From Adineta steineri (taxonomy: Eukaryota > Rotifera > Eurotatoria > Adinetida > Adinetidae), in assembly GCA_905250115.1 (NCBI GenBank), contig CAJNOI010000016.1, forward strand, positions 489,980 through 553,979: a stretch of DNA of 64,000 nt, given 5' to 3'. Both the position numbers and the translations under genes were made by a program. The notes under the pieces were generated by a model. It ran no database searches and was not told where the DNA came from. It saw only the letters and a program-made list of their open reading frames with translations. Positions 48,901 to 62,158 of the stretch are shown piece after piece (within the stretch, counting starts at the first letter, position 1; every line of letters begins with the position of its first letter).

Positions 48901-51900
48901 AATTATCTTAGATTAATAGTCTCTGAAAAGAAGAAAAAGAAATGCATATAACATAAAAGATTAGTTTTCAAACGAATGCATAAGTTCAAAAACAACAACA
49001 ACTATATAAAATAAAACCTTCAAAAAAGATTTTATTGTAATTTTCGTTTGTCAACGATTCATTTGATATATATATATGCGTAAGGATTGTAGTGAAAATG
49101 TTGAAGAATAGATGTGGTTTTTTTTGATGATTATATTTGTCTTCTGACACCTCTCTATACTATTTTTTTTCTTTTTCATTCTTTTGAATTATACTTATTC
49201 AAAGGTCTTTTTTGACCTTGCATCTTATTTTCTATTTTCAATTCTTATCTTTCTTTCTTGGCTCTCTGTCTCTCTCTCTCTGTCTCTTTCAATGTATGTC
49301 ATTAGAAAGAATTATATTTGACTACGAAGAACCGCAGGAACACGAAATAAGAACGACAAAAAAAAAAGTTTTTTTTTTTCTACAAAAGGATGGGACTCAT
49401 CCAGGATGACGGTTATTATTTCGAACGACAGTTTTTTAAATTCACATAAGCAAAAAGAAAAAAACCAAAATACTATATGGCTATTGATATACATTTGTTG
49501 AAAAGAGGTGTCTCAAATTTCGTTTTCTTTTTAATGTAAAAAGTAAAAAGAAAAAAAATATATTATACGTATGGGTGCACTGGAGTCGAGGTTGATATAG
49601 TGACATTTATTCGAAAACTATAAAACAAAAAACCATAAACTATATTTGTCAACTATATGTGTTTTCGATTATTAATGTAATTTAATGATGAATTTGTTGT
49701 ACAATAGATTTTTTTTGAATATAATCTACTAATACGTATTTTACTTTACTTGTAACGAGAATATGCATGCAGATAATTGTAAGTAATAAAATGCCACTTG
49801 TAACAACTCATATAACTGTTATATGTTGATGAATGATGTAAAAATCTAAAGTGACAATCAATTGAATAAAATGAGTCGCGATAAGATCATCGGAATAGAT
49901 GTATTTCATGTTAATCTATGACTATAAAATATCAAATAAAATATCAATGCGTGTTATAATTCAATATGAAGAATAACTTCTAATAGTTCTCACATAGAAA
50001 TCAATAGACAATACATACACATATATATTAACACTCATGTACAAAATCTACAATGTATCTAGTTCTTCAATTACTGTTATTTGTTCCTGATGAATCAGCA
50101 CATCTAAAATGAGAACTTAATGATAGATAAACCAGATGTGATGGAATTAATTCGTGAGGATAGAAAAGAAGATTGTCGGGATATTTTATTTAAACAAATT
50201 GATGTATTTTGGAAATCATACATTATTTATTAAGTCATTGATGTATGAAGAAAACGAATTGTATTAATTAATTGCCTTCATTGTTAAACTCTTGTAATCA
50301 AAATGGATATTTGAAAAATTCAGATAGAGTTTTGTGAGTATTTATACATTTGAATGAATTGATATTTGCGAGTATAATCGTCTTTTTAATTATTCAAATA
50401 GATATAGATAAGAAAAGTTTAATGATGAATTGCAAAATATCAATGTTTTAATGTGTTGTGTAGCACTGTAAGAACGTGTGGTTATTAAAACAAAGGTTAG
50501 CAAAGTTGTAGTAAAAAACAATACTATCACGAGATATAGCAAACCGTAACACAATCTGAATTTTCTTCTATATGGTTAAAACTAAGATTATTTTGTCAAA
50601 ATGTACTCATATTACATAATAATCATTGACATCACTGATGTTGACACATTGCTCTGTTTGATTATGTATTTAATGAATATGACTCGTTCTTTATGCTAAC
50701 AAACAGCAGGTTCAACATTATGTACTTGGATCGAACAGTATTAATAACATAACAGAAGCAGAATATCTTATAGATTATGGTTTTCTTGCAAATGAAATGT
50801 TCAAGAAAAAATATACACTAATATTTTACACAAGTGAATAATTTTTGATAATGTCTACTATTAACACTTTTTTAAATTGGTACTGGCAATATTAGAAGAA
50901 ATATATTCATCACTAAAAGTTAACTCCATGATTTTATCAATATTTACATAATATAAAAGTATTTTCAGAACAATAAATATCAATTGTTTATTATATGTTG
51001 ATTTTCGTATCAATGATAATAATAAAAATATGATAGAATAACACAAAAAATTATTTTCATTCTTTATTATAATCTGAATGATACGTACTATGACTGAAAT
51101 AGTGCGCATTCAAAATGGGTATTACTAGAACTAGAATGTCGATGTTGGTTTTTTTGATGACAAACAATATTCAATCGGAGTTACTTTATATATATATACT
51201 TTCAAAAAAAGATTTCGACTCAAAGAAAAAGATCAAATAATTTTAACAAAAGTTTGACTAGTAATATGAAGATTTATTTGACTGAAACTTGATACAAATA
51301 TTTATTGTTATTTCTCTTGACGTATATAACATACATATTTCATCAGATATTTTAATTGTAAAAAAAATTGAATTAATAGAAGATATCTTCTTAACATCAA
51401 TCTCTCACTATCCATAAATTAGCCAAAAACATAAATATCAATAATTTTCTGTATGACATCTAACATTTTTACATTCAAGAAAATAGTTATTAGAGTAGTT
51501 TGTATATACATTGCTCAATCTGTTTAGTCGTCAGTTACATTACTGAAACATAAATGAAAAAGACATCTGTACTATAAATGATATGGATGAATTATTCAAC
51601 TGAAATTCATTATTAATTCAAACTAATAGTTGCATATATATTTTATAGCATTCGAAAAAAAAATGATATACTTAACAAAGGATACAAAGCATTTAAGTAA
51701 CAACTATTCAATGTTATTTTTTTTTACTTCAAAAAACAATTGCATTATTGAATAAAGAGAAAGAAAAGAGAAAGCAACAGATATCTGTTTTCGAGATTAT
51801 GTCAATACTATATAAAAAAAATGCAAAAGATAAATAAAACACAAACAATAATAATAAGCATGTATAAATAAATAATATTTAGATAATGATCATGAGAAAA

Positions 51901-51924
51901 CAAACTGCATAATAGTTATATTAT
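48901..51924. other. Long AT-rich intergenic region
   Basis: About 3 kb with poly-T and poly-A runs, a (tc)n stretch near 49264-49286, and no complete gene. It includes the coding-like scraps annotated at 50120-50841. Confidence 0.4.
50120..50841 (+). pseudogene. Coding-like scraps, possible decayed gene
   Basis: Two plus-strand frames have protein-like composition: 50120-50233 (MIDKPDVMELIREDRKEDC and on, 37 residues) and about 50710-50841 (VQHYVLGSNSINNITEAEYL and on, preceded by an aacagcag acceptor-like site). They lie in different frames with stops between. No family is recognised. Chance cannot be excluded. Confidence 0.22.
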
Positions 51925-53349
51925 TTAAACACCAGCTGATTCATTTGGTACAGTAATCAGTTGTTTACCATCTTTTAAATGTGTTTTAAATTGTTCTGGT
52001 ATTGGATGTTCTTTATATTCACCATCACCAAATGGAACATTGACTGTCATTTCTGAGGATTTTGATGTAATAAATTCTGTATGAAGTGATGTTTTAGATA
52101 AATATACATGACAACCATCAGTTTTTTCAATTTGAATTGTTGGTACATGTTCTATGACTTGTATTTTCATTGAACGACAATTGATAAATTCAACCAATGA
52201 TACAACAGATGTAAATTGTATACCAACTTTTGTACATTGATCGAGTACAATTGAATTAACTTTACCTTGAACTGTTATTGTTGAATTCGAACATTTATAC
52301 ACATAAATTGTTTGTTTCATATTTGTATCGGTAATTTTAAGATCGGATCGACCTGAATGATATTCAACAACCCATTTATTACCTTCAAGTGCTAATTTAG
52401 GTGGACCAGTTGTTAATGTTGATGAAGTATTTGAAGTTGTTGTCTAGAAAATAATAAATTTTATAGAATTATTCAAATTTTTAATAGAAAACTGAAACCT
52501 ACATGAGATTTATTTGATTTTTCAACTGGTTGATTTGTTGATTGTTCTCGTAATTGAGGATTTTTATGAAGTTTAAGTTCATCAGGTACTTTTTTTAAAA
52601 TTGATGCTGCACCTGTACCTAAAGCATTGATCGTACTCATCAATTCATTTCGTGATTGTCCATCGTCACTCTGTGTTGTTGATGTTAATAGTGTAGCCGG
52701 TGGAGGTGGTGGAGGAGGAGGTGGAGCTGCACCACCAGTATGAGTTTGAGAAGTACTCCAAGTTAAACCTGTTGTATGATATTGTTTGACGTAAGCATGT
52801 AAATCACTTAAAACTTTTATCCATTGTTTAACCCATTCAACATGAGTAGGATCTTTTTCTTTGAATTCTTTTAAAACTCGATTAGCATAAAATTGTGCTG
52901 CATCGGACATTTCTTTAACATAGGGTGCAGGTGTTGGTGAAACAAGTACCCATCCTAATGCGGGAATACCTTCTGATATAGCTGATAAATGATTGAATAA
53001 AGGTGATTTACGGTGATTATTTGTATAGGCTAAAAGTAGATATAAATTTGACTATCAATGAAATTATATATTTATCTAAAAATTGGTTATTACCACAAAT
53101 AGCCTCGATTTCTGTTGATTGTGGTTTGATTAATCCGTGTATTTCTTCATCCTTTGTTGGTTTTTTACTTTGTATTGCTTTTTGTATAAATTGTCGTTGG
53201 GCATTAAATAGACGTGCAACATGATCAATCATAGCTGGTAAATCACCACCAATTTTACGTGAAATTGTTGTAAATGATGCTAATGCATTATCAATAATAG
53301 CATTATAGTCTCGTAAAACAGGTAAACTATCATTTGCCTGAGAAGCCAT
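51925..53349 (-). CDS. CAP: Adenylyl cyclase-associated protein (CAP/Srv2)
   Basis: Three exons (53349-53094, 53029-52503, 52443-51925) give 433 residues. The helical folded domain contains HRKSPLFNHLSAISEGIPALGW with the VEWVKQWIKVLSDLHAYVKQYH block after it. A poly-proline stretch that would bind profilin lies near 180-190. The C-terminal CARP beta-helix follows, with NKWVVEYHSGRSDLKI, then KQTIYVYKCSNSTITVQGK and the CHVYLSK strand. CAP recycles ADF/cofilin-bound actin and exchanges nucleotide on actin monomers. A tattttattctatag acceptor ends two bases before the start codon, pointing to a trans-spliced leader. Confidence 0.94.
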
Positions 53350-54478
53350 AACTATAGAATAAAATAAAGTATGAAAACCCACTAAATTTTGTTGCTAATT
53401 TTGCTTCGTATTCTACACTTAGTAAGAAAGCCTATTGCGTTGACAAAACAATGCTATTTTCAGCGAGATACTTTCTAGAAATATAGATATACATATATCT
53501 AATGTCATAGAATGCATTATGACAAACAACACCCACACAAAACGAAGAACTAAACTAGAGAAAAGAAAAAAAGAATACAAGTACAGTGATGTATAACATA
53601 TCTCCATTGAAGAGTAACGCCTACTCAAATCTAAACGCATTTATCTCCTATATTTTCCTATCTCCAAATTAGTCTGACAAAAATAAGAACGCAAAAAGAA
53701 ACAGACAATATGAATAGATGTTTTGCAGACATAGATTCGGATTTGTTGGTATACATATACTGTATACTACTTATATTAACAATAATAAAGAAACGTATAG
53801 ATCATAATCAATGGCACAATTCTTTTTCCTTTTACCGGTCATTCTATTGACCGTATTTTCTCTCTTCTCTTGTCTTCTCTGCTTATCAGACAGACACACC
53901 AAAAAAGGATTGTATGAATCACTAAGAAACGAGAGAAACGGAACAGTTATCAATTGGTTATCCAAGTGACTACTCAAAGCTTGAGGTCGCTTCTTCAATA
54001 TTTGACCATTCAGTGCATTTCATTTATTACCTCATAAACTATTTATAGATCTATAAAATACTAGTTGAATGAAACGAACAGGTTTCAACAATATTTACTT
54101 TTCTGATAAATACAAAGTCAATTTGATTATTTCAGATGAATACAATAATACTTCCATTAAATTTATTCATCATGTCTAAAAGGTAAAGAGAACATCAGTC
54201 TTCTTTTTTTTCTTTTTTTATCAAAAAATATTTTCGCATGACTATTTTATACTTTTCTTCATTACATAAACTAGACTAAAAATGTGAATATTTACTCTCA
54301 GATCATGAACTAAAGTAAATATAATATTAAATTAGATAAAAGTTTGAACAAAATCATTTAGTTTGTTTTTTTATTGTGTACAAAAATTCTATAATTTCAT
54401 TTGCTAATTTATTGCTATTTACATTTTCTTTTCGATATTTTGTATTCATTTTTTGTTCTATTTTATATTTAGCTTTTT
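53350..54478. other. Divergent intergenic region
   Basis: About 1.1 kb between CAP and the HIT-like gene. Frames at 53419-53640 and 53771-53998 are without protein character. Confidence 0.35.
53352..53372 (-). other. Candidate trans-splice acceptor at the CAP start
   Basis: Minus-strand ctttattttattctatag ends two bases before the CAP ATG. So short a leader is hard to reconcile with ordinary transcription starts. Confidence 0.4.
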
Positions 54479-56476
54479 ATGTATAATCCTGAACATATCA
54501 TACATCGATGGATTTTATATCCAATAAGAAAATTCGTGATCATCATGCAACTACGACGAGATGTGCCAATATTTTTTTTTCTTTTAATTACCATTTTTCT
54601 TCTTATTTTACTTTTCCAATTGCATTATACGGTTGATCCATCCACACGAGCCGGATTATCAAAATTAATTAAAAATCAAAAATTTCGAATTCTAACAAAT
54701 AAATATTCATCTGTTTGTATATCAGATAAATAATTACTCAAATATAATATTCATTGTATTTTAGCTTTGGTATCAAACAAATTGTTTTCAAGTTCAACAA
54801 TCACAAAAACTTGTATTAGAAAAACTTCCTGAATATTTAAAAAATTCACATTCATCAAAAAATGAAATTTGTCGGTTAGTTATTTTCAAAATTAAATTTC
54901 TCTTACAAATATTTTTCATTTCTAGACAATTTGCAACAATATTTAATGCATTATTCCATCTCGATGAAATCTATGGATCATTAAAATTATCACCGATTTA
55001 TTTAAAGAAAATAAATCAATGGTTAAATAATAATGACGTACTTCTTGAACAAATACGAAAACAGGTAATGTATAGAATTATTAATGAAAACAAAAATAAA
55101 TCTGATATGAGATATACACAATCTATTCTATTTCAAGCGTATTATTAAAGTATACAATCGATATACACATGAAGAAATGTTATACAATTATATGCGTAGT
55201 CAACGACCACAAACTAAGAGTGAAATATCATCTGAAAGCTAGTATGAGTTATTTGTGATTATCTTAGAGATGAATGTTGCTTGTCTGCTATGTCCTTGTC
55301 ATGCGTTTGATTATTTTTTTAAAGATTTTCTGTTAATAAGAAATATTTATTTATTTTTCTTTTCTTTTTTTAGTACATCAAAATTATTGGAAGATAGCAA
55401 GAAAAATTGTGATTTTTGTGGAAAAAATTATCTCAAGTATGACATTGATTATGAGTGTATAAATCAATACTATTTTCTTTTAGTTCAACTGCTGAAGATA
55501 CATTTGGACGTCTTGAACATCGTCTTTCATATACAGCTGCTAATACATTTAAATATGACCGTTGGCATACACTTATTGTATCGCGTAATCACGATACATT
55601 ACATTTAACAGAAGATGAAATCGTTGATATGTTTGAATTAACAAAAGAATGGTTTCGTAAAGCTCATTCTATAGAACCAATGTATACATGTCCTGAAATG
55701 ATATGGGATGCAATGCCTAAAAGTGGTGCTTCACAAATGCATACACATCTTCAAGCTAGTTTAGGTTTTGATATATATTATGGAAATATTGAACGAATAA
55801 GACAAGGTGCTCGTCTATATGCACAATTAAATAATGGAAGAAATTATTATTCTGATTATCTTTCTATACATCAAAAATTAGGTCTAACAATACCAATTGG
55901 AAATGCACATATTGTTGTTCATCTAGTTTGTTAATATTTTATTATAAGACAAAAAAAATGATTTTATTTTTTTTTCTAGACACCAATTAAAGACCTTGAA
56001 ATAATGATAATGGGTGAAAAATTGGAAAGAAATTTTTATAAAGCATTACATCTTGTTTTTCGAAGTAAAAATTAAATATTAATTTAGAATAATATTTTAA
56101 GATTTGATTAATTTTTTAGCTTTTGTTGATGATCTTAATGAATATAGTTTTAGTTTGGGGATGTATTTACCACCTATGGTAAAAACAAAATGATATAAAA
56201 TAATAATTTTATATTTAAACTTCTTGTTTCATATAGAATGAATCATCTTCAAATGGTCATGATATCCCAGTTGTATGTCGTTTAGTTTTTCGAAATCCTG
56301 TTACTAATCTACGATCAGATATCAATGGACTTGATTTATATACAGTAAATATATTCAAAGTAATTATTTTCATTCTACTTATTCATTTTCTTTTTTTTTA
56401 GAGTTCAGTAATTGGTAAAGATCGTTATATACTTCATCAACAATTAAAAGATAGTATATATAAACGTCTAAAATAA
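54479..56476 (+). CDS. Membrane-anchored HIT/GalT-like nucleotidyltransferase-fold protein
   Basis: Ten exons (54479-54712, 54765-54874, 54926-55064, 55138-55241, 55374-55436, 55484-55925, 55980-56064, 56120-56178, 56237-56344, 56402-56476) join in phase to 472 residues. A single hydrophobic helix at about 30-48, after a basic N-terminus, suggests a type II membrane protein. The catalytic half has CDFC at about 208-211 (zinc pair as in GalT), NTFKYDRWHTLIVSRNHD, and the histidine-triad motif HTHLQ at about 303-307 in SGASQMHTHLQASLG. The HxHxQ form belongs to galactose-1-phosphate uridylyltransferase and Ap4A phosphorylase rather than to HIT hydrolases. The substrate is unknown. Residues 50-200 are helical and unlike GalT. 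Confidence 0.7.
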
Positions 56477-56747
56477 CCATTATATCTAAATATATTTAAT
56501 ATTAATCATATCCGTCCTTACTTTATTCTTTTCACAATTGTTACTACACTAAATCAATTAGATTGTTATCTCTTTCATATATGCCATGATTTTGCTCATA
56601 TTTACTCAATGATTTTTTTCGCCGATAATAATATATATATATACTACTGTTCACTTGCTTTTTATTGTTATTATTTATTTATATTACAACTTTTTTTTAT
56701 CAATGAATAGAATACAAAAACAATAACATGAATGTTTGTTTTATTTA

Positions 56748-57568
56748 TTAAAACTTTCTGTAATTTGCACGGCGACCTGGTACAAGTTCTCGAATTACTT
56801 CGCCAGGATTTGATGAATAAGTTTCTTCTTTGGCATGTGCGAGATTTTTTGCCAAAATGAGTGTGAATATTAAACACAGGAGTTCGAGAACTAAAACACC
56901 ACCTAAACTACCTCCAATAATTGGAAGGTTCTTCTCGAGTACGTTAATAATAACTGTTGCACAGCCGTCTGTATGTTGCCAACATGAAGTAGGTGTAAGT
57001 CCAGTTGGATAATCAGTTACCCCATCGACGCCACAGCATTTCACTGTATCTTCAAGCTTATGGAAAGCTTCTAATACTTTAGTTTCATTTTGAGCAAGGG
57101 CTTTTGTGAAAACTTTTTTCAAACCATCATGGTATACAGTTTCTAGTTTCTTTTTATAACCAACAGCCATTCCAAAACCAATAAGTTGAAGAATCATTAA
57201 AATAATAGCGGCAGTGGCATACATATAAAGCATACATCGATTGCACCATAGTGATCCTTTAGAAATATACAAAAGAGACATGATTTATAATCAATATGTT
57301 TTTTAAATTACATACCCATACAACCTAGTAATGCAATTAGCACAACTAGTACACCTCCGCCAATCAGAATAAAAGGAAAATAGCCTAATGATTGAGTTTT
57401 GAAGTCGCTAACACTTGCCAATTCGTTCAAGACAGCTGAAAAGTTGGTATCTACCTTCATGTAAATGCCAAGCCCCACGAGAGCAAGTCCAAAAATGACA
57501 AACAGTATGTTCAATAGAAGCAACATGGCTCTCACGAAGCCAGTGCCACATCCAAGTTCTCGGGCCAT
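56748..57568 (-). CDS. Tetraspanin
   Basis: Two exons (57568-57316 and 57256-56748) give 253 residues with four membrane helices. The small loop and large loop order is typical; the large loop carries the CCG motif at about 158-160 (TVKCCGVDG) and a later PTSCW and DGC pair, giving four disulfide-forming cysteines. The cytoplasmic ends are short. Tetraspanins organise membrane microdomains with integrins and other receptors. The intron interrupts the second membrane region. It is a diverged relative of the gene at 62872, on the opposite strand. Confidence 0.9.
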
Positions 57569-58204
57569 AGTATAATGTATATATTTTTTGATGAAATACT
57601 AAATAAAATGTGAATAAGATAAGTAAAAATGACTGTTTACACCTATTTTATACACGTAATATTACAAAACAATCTTGTAGAATGATAAGAAAGATCAAGA
57701 ATATTAATTTTTTTGTGTTGATACAACGTCATATTAACTAAAAGAAAATAGAAGCATAGATAAAAATGATTCATTATCAAAACTGACTAAACACATAGAA
57801 AATAATGAAAAAGAAAAAGTTTTACTTTATCATTGTTATGGTCAGAGTCCATTTATTACATATTGAATAGACTTCTATATATTCTACTCGTATTTTATGT
57901 TTAATATTTATAAAATATAAGTTGAAAACAAAGTACAATAGATAATGATGACGGTGACACTTTTTTATTTTTGTAGACACTTAGATAAGAAGTAAACATC
58001 ATGTTCTTATCCCCTATTATAATACTATCTGTAAATTTGATCAAATAACAGACATTTATTAAGAAAATCATTGATTTCTTTATAGTACTGAGATAAAATT
58101 AAAAAAAAACGAAAATTTATTTAAAAAACTACAGTCGATTTTTATTACGGTATATGAGTTACGAAAAGAATCAATATAAATATTTTATACGATTACATGA
58201 TTGA
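57569..58204. other. Intergenic spacer
   Basis: AT-rich sequence between the tetraspanin 5' end and the malate synthase 3' end; no gene seen. Confidence 0.4.
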
Positions 58205-60499
58205 TTAAAGAGAACTAATAAGTGGCAATGTTGGTTTCTGTTGTTGTTGAGCTTTGAATTCACGTCGTCGACGATGAAGAATAGGTTCCGTATATCCATT
58301 TGGTTGTTTATCTCCATCAAGTACAAGTTCAAGTGCTGCTTGAAAAGCTATATTATGATCAAAATCCAATGCCATCGGACGATAATCTGGACTATCAACA
58401 TTTTGTTTATCAACTACCTGTGCCATTCGTTGAAATGTTTGTATTATTTGTTGTTTGGTAACAAGTTTATGTCGTAACCAATTTGCAATTAATTGACTTG
58501 AAATACGTAATGTTGCTCGATCTTCCATCAATCCAATATTATCAATATCAAGTACTTTTGAACAACCAATACCTTGATCAATCCAACGAACAACATAACC
58601 AAGTATACTTTGTGCATTATTATCTAATTCACGTTGAATATCTTCTGTTGAAGGAATCGTATTAAGAATAGGAATTGTAAGTAAATCATCTAAATAATCA
58701 TTTGATGAAGAAGTTGAAGAAGAAGCAGCAGCTATATCATTTTGACGAGCAAAAACATCTACTTGATGATAATGTAAAGCATGAAGAGTAGCTGCAGTTG
58801 GTGATGGTACCCAAGCACAAGTTGCTCCTGCTTTCGGATGAGCAATTTTCTGTTGAATCATTGCTGTCATCATATCAGGCATTGCCCACATTCCTTTACC
58901 AATTTGAGCTTTTCCTGTTAAACCATGTTTTAAACCAATTTCAACATTATTTTTTTCATAAGCTGTTAACCATTTAGCTTCTTTTATTTGTGCTTTACGT
59001 ACAACAGGACCTGCTTCCATCGATGTATGAATATCATCACCAGTTCGATCAAGAAATCCTGTATTAATAAAAACAAGTCGATCTTTTGCTTCACGAATAC
59101 ATGCACTAAGATTAACTGTTGTTCGACGTTCTTCATCCATAACACCCATTTTAAGTGTATTTCGTGGTAATTTAAGAATATCTTCTACACGTGAGAAAAG
59201 ACGTGATGTAAAAGCAACTTCTTCTGGACCATGTTGTTTTGGTTTAACAATATAAATAGAACCAGTACGACTATTTTTTATATCTTCTGTTGATGTTTTC
59301 TTGATATCATGTAAAGCAATTAAAGTTGTAATCACAACATCAAGAATACCTTCAGGAATTTCCTTTTTATTTATATCAAGTATAGCATCAGTATATAATA
59401 AATGACCAACATGACGAATAAAAAGAAGTGATCGACCAGGTAATGTTAAATTCGTACCAGTTTTAGAAATATATGTACGATCAGGATTTAATTTTCGTGT
59501 TACTGTTTCTTTACCTTTGCTAAATTGAGCTTCTAAAGTACCTTTCATTAGCCCAAGCCAATTTCGATATATTTCTACTTTATCATTCGCATCAACTGCT
59601 GCTACTGAATCTTCACAATCAACAATAGTTGTTAATGCTGATTCAACGATTACATCTTTGATTCCAGCAGGATCATTTCGACTTTTTGGTGGATCAATTT
59701 GAATTTCAATATGAAGACCATGATGTACAAGAAGAATAGCTGTAGGCATATCAGCATTACCTTGATAACCAAGAAATTGAGTAGGAGATTGTAATTTACC
59801 AATAGTACCATCCAATAAAATAACCTACATAATATTTTATTAATATAGAAATATAAAACTAAAATTTCTTACTTTTAATTCTCCATTTTCTATACTATAT
59901 TTCTTAGCATTACTATGTGATAAACCATTTGATAATGGAACAGTTTCATCTAGAAACTTACGTGTAAATGCAATGACTTTATCACCTCGTTTTTTATTAT
60001 ATTTATTTGTTTTTTCACACCCATCATTTTCCGATATAGCATCTGTTCCATATAAAGCATCATAAAGTGAACCCCATCGAGCATTTGCTGCATTCAATGT
60101 AAATCGAGCATTCATTAATGGAACTACTAATTGTGGACCAGCTTGTTTTGCAATTTCATCATCTACATTATTTGTACTTATTTGAAAATTATCAGCATCA
60201 TTTCGTGGACATAAATAACCAATTTGAAATAAGAATGATTTATAAGCAGCAATATCATTATGTTTTCCTTTATATGTTCGATGCCATTCATCAATTTTAG
60301 CTTGAAGATCGTCTCGTTTTTGCAGAAGAGCACGATTAGCAGGTGCAAATTCATTAATAATTGCTTGAACACCCGTCCAAAATGAGAAAGTATTTATATT
60401 TGTACCTGGTACAACTTCTTGATTGACAAAATTGAATAAAACTTTAGAAATATATAACCCTCCAACTTTTACACGTTCGTTTGCCATTCGTACAGACAT
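58205..60499 (-). CDS. glcB: Malate synthase G (bacterial type)
   Basis: Two exons (60499-59873 and 59824-58205) give 748 residues, near the ~723 of bacterial enzymes. It condenses glyoxylate with acetyl-CoA to malate in the glyoxylate shunt. Signature blocks run the full length: [54 protein letters not shown] (metal-binding Glu, ~440), [19 protein letters not shown] (metal-binding Asp, ~470), [47 protein letters not shown] (catalytic Asp) and [12 protein letters not shown]. The monomeric G form is characteristic of bacteria; animals with malate synthase usually have the shorter A form. One intron of 48 bp and AT-rich codons show it is settled in this genome. The final residues SSL do not match a good peroxisomal signal. 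Confidence 0.95.
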
Positions 60500-60909
60500 T
60501 GTTTTTGCAATATTAAAAAACTAAAAGTGCTCTTTTTGATAACAAATAAATATATACGTTTTTTTCTTCGTCTTCTTCTTCTGTATTTTCGAGTCAATAA
60601 AAAAGCATGTGCCTTGCCCCTTATCATATCTTTACTTGCATTAACCTGAAAATATAAGTTATATCTTATGTTTATACTTTTCTAACGAAGAAAATATTGT
60701 TATGAGAAGAAATCAGAACACATATACATCATAAATTTAAATATTAATCAGATGTCGCCACATATAAACTCAAGACAAATCTTTATCCAGTCAGTATTTC
60801 TATTACAGTGGATTACAACAAATACCCACTTCATATATTTTTTATCTCTTCCTTCTATCTAAACATAATTCGATATAAGTTATTGAATTGAATTACATTT
60901 TTTTACACG
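60500..60909. other. Shared divergent promoter region
   Basis: Only 410 bases separate the start codons of malate synthase G and the Tudor protein, so both promoters must lie here or overlap. Confidence 0.5.
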
Positions 60910-62158
60910 ATGGGATCTCGTCGTGGTCGACTTAATTGGTCTAATATAGAAGTACATATTTCCGATGATGCAATCGATAAACAACACCGTTTTAATAATC
61001 CAAGTTCATTTTCAACAAGATTAGCATCTGTACAAGATAGTACCGAACATGAACAAGAAGCAATTTCATTACCACCACCACCACAACCATCACCACCACC
61101 AACAGCAACAGCAACGAAACGATCCTGGATGCCAAAGAAAGGTGTTGGTGAAATATGTGTTGAAGAGTTTGTTGGGAATTATATGTTAACAAGTAATTTG
61201 AGAAATACACTTCTTTTTCTGTAAATAAACTATTGATTTTTGGTTTATAGAAGCTGAACAAACTGCAATTGATCAAAAATATAACAAAAAAACAACAACA
61301 ACTAAGATTGAATGTTCAAATACTTCTACTATACCAAAATCAATAAGAATCTCGAATAGATTACCTTCTCTTAGAGATACACCATTATCTACACGTACGA
61401 CTGATTTATCTGTTGGTCAACATCTATTAAATGTTTTTGTGTGTCATGTTGAATCTTATTCATGTGTTTATATTATGGTTGGTGATGATTATAATCGAGC
61501 AACAAAATTATTTCAAGATATGAATAATTGTTATGAACTTATTCGACCATTAAATAATAATTTTGAGTAAATTTTATTTAAATTCTATCATTAATTTTTA
61601 GTAGATATTTTAAAATAGACCAAAAGAAAAAGATTTAGTTGCTATACATCATGAAAATAAATGGTTTCGTGGACGATGTCTAAATTCAACAGATACAACT
61701 ATCAATATTTTATGTATTGATTCTGGTGCAACTATTATATGTTCAAAAAATGGTAAACTATTTCCAAAATTTAATTTTAATATTCTATTTATTTTCTTTC
61801 GAATAGATGTTCGTCGTTTACCAGATACGTAAGTTTATATTGATAATTTATCTATTGATTGTTTCTTTTTTAAGATTTCGTGTATATCCACCATGTTGTA
61901 TTGAATGTTCACTTTCTGGTTTACCATCAACGATATCAATGAGTTCAATGCCTGAAAGAATTCATACTCAATGTTCGGAATTATTATGTTAGTTTAAAAA
62001 AAATTCTTTTTAATAATTAAATTATTATTTTTCTAGATAAAGATCGTTATGAAGCAATTGTAACGAGATTAGATTCATTGAATCGTCCAACTATTGTATT
62101 ATATTATGGTGATGAAAATATAAACGATCGATTAATTACAATTCTCAAGTTACTTTAA
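60910..62158 (+). CDS. Single-Tudor-domain protein (TDRD-like)
   Basis: Six exons (60910-61192, 61251-61566, 61619-61752, 61807-61828, 61875-61987, 62037-62158) give 329 residues; one exon is only 22 bases. The first ~180 residues are Ser/Thr/Pro-rich and probably disordered, with a run of prolines near 55-65. A Tudor domain begins at about 201: KDLVAIHHENKWFRGRCLN, ILCIDSGATIICSKNDVRRL, then FRVYPPCCIECSLSGL of the extended fold. Animal proteins of this type read symmetrically dimethylated arginine on Piwi proteins in the germline piRNA pathway. This link is inferred from the domain only. Confidence 0.72.
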
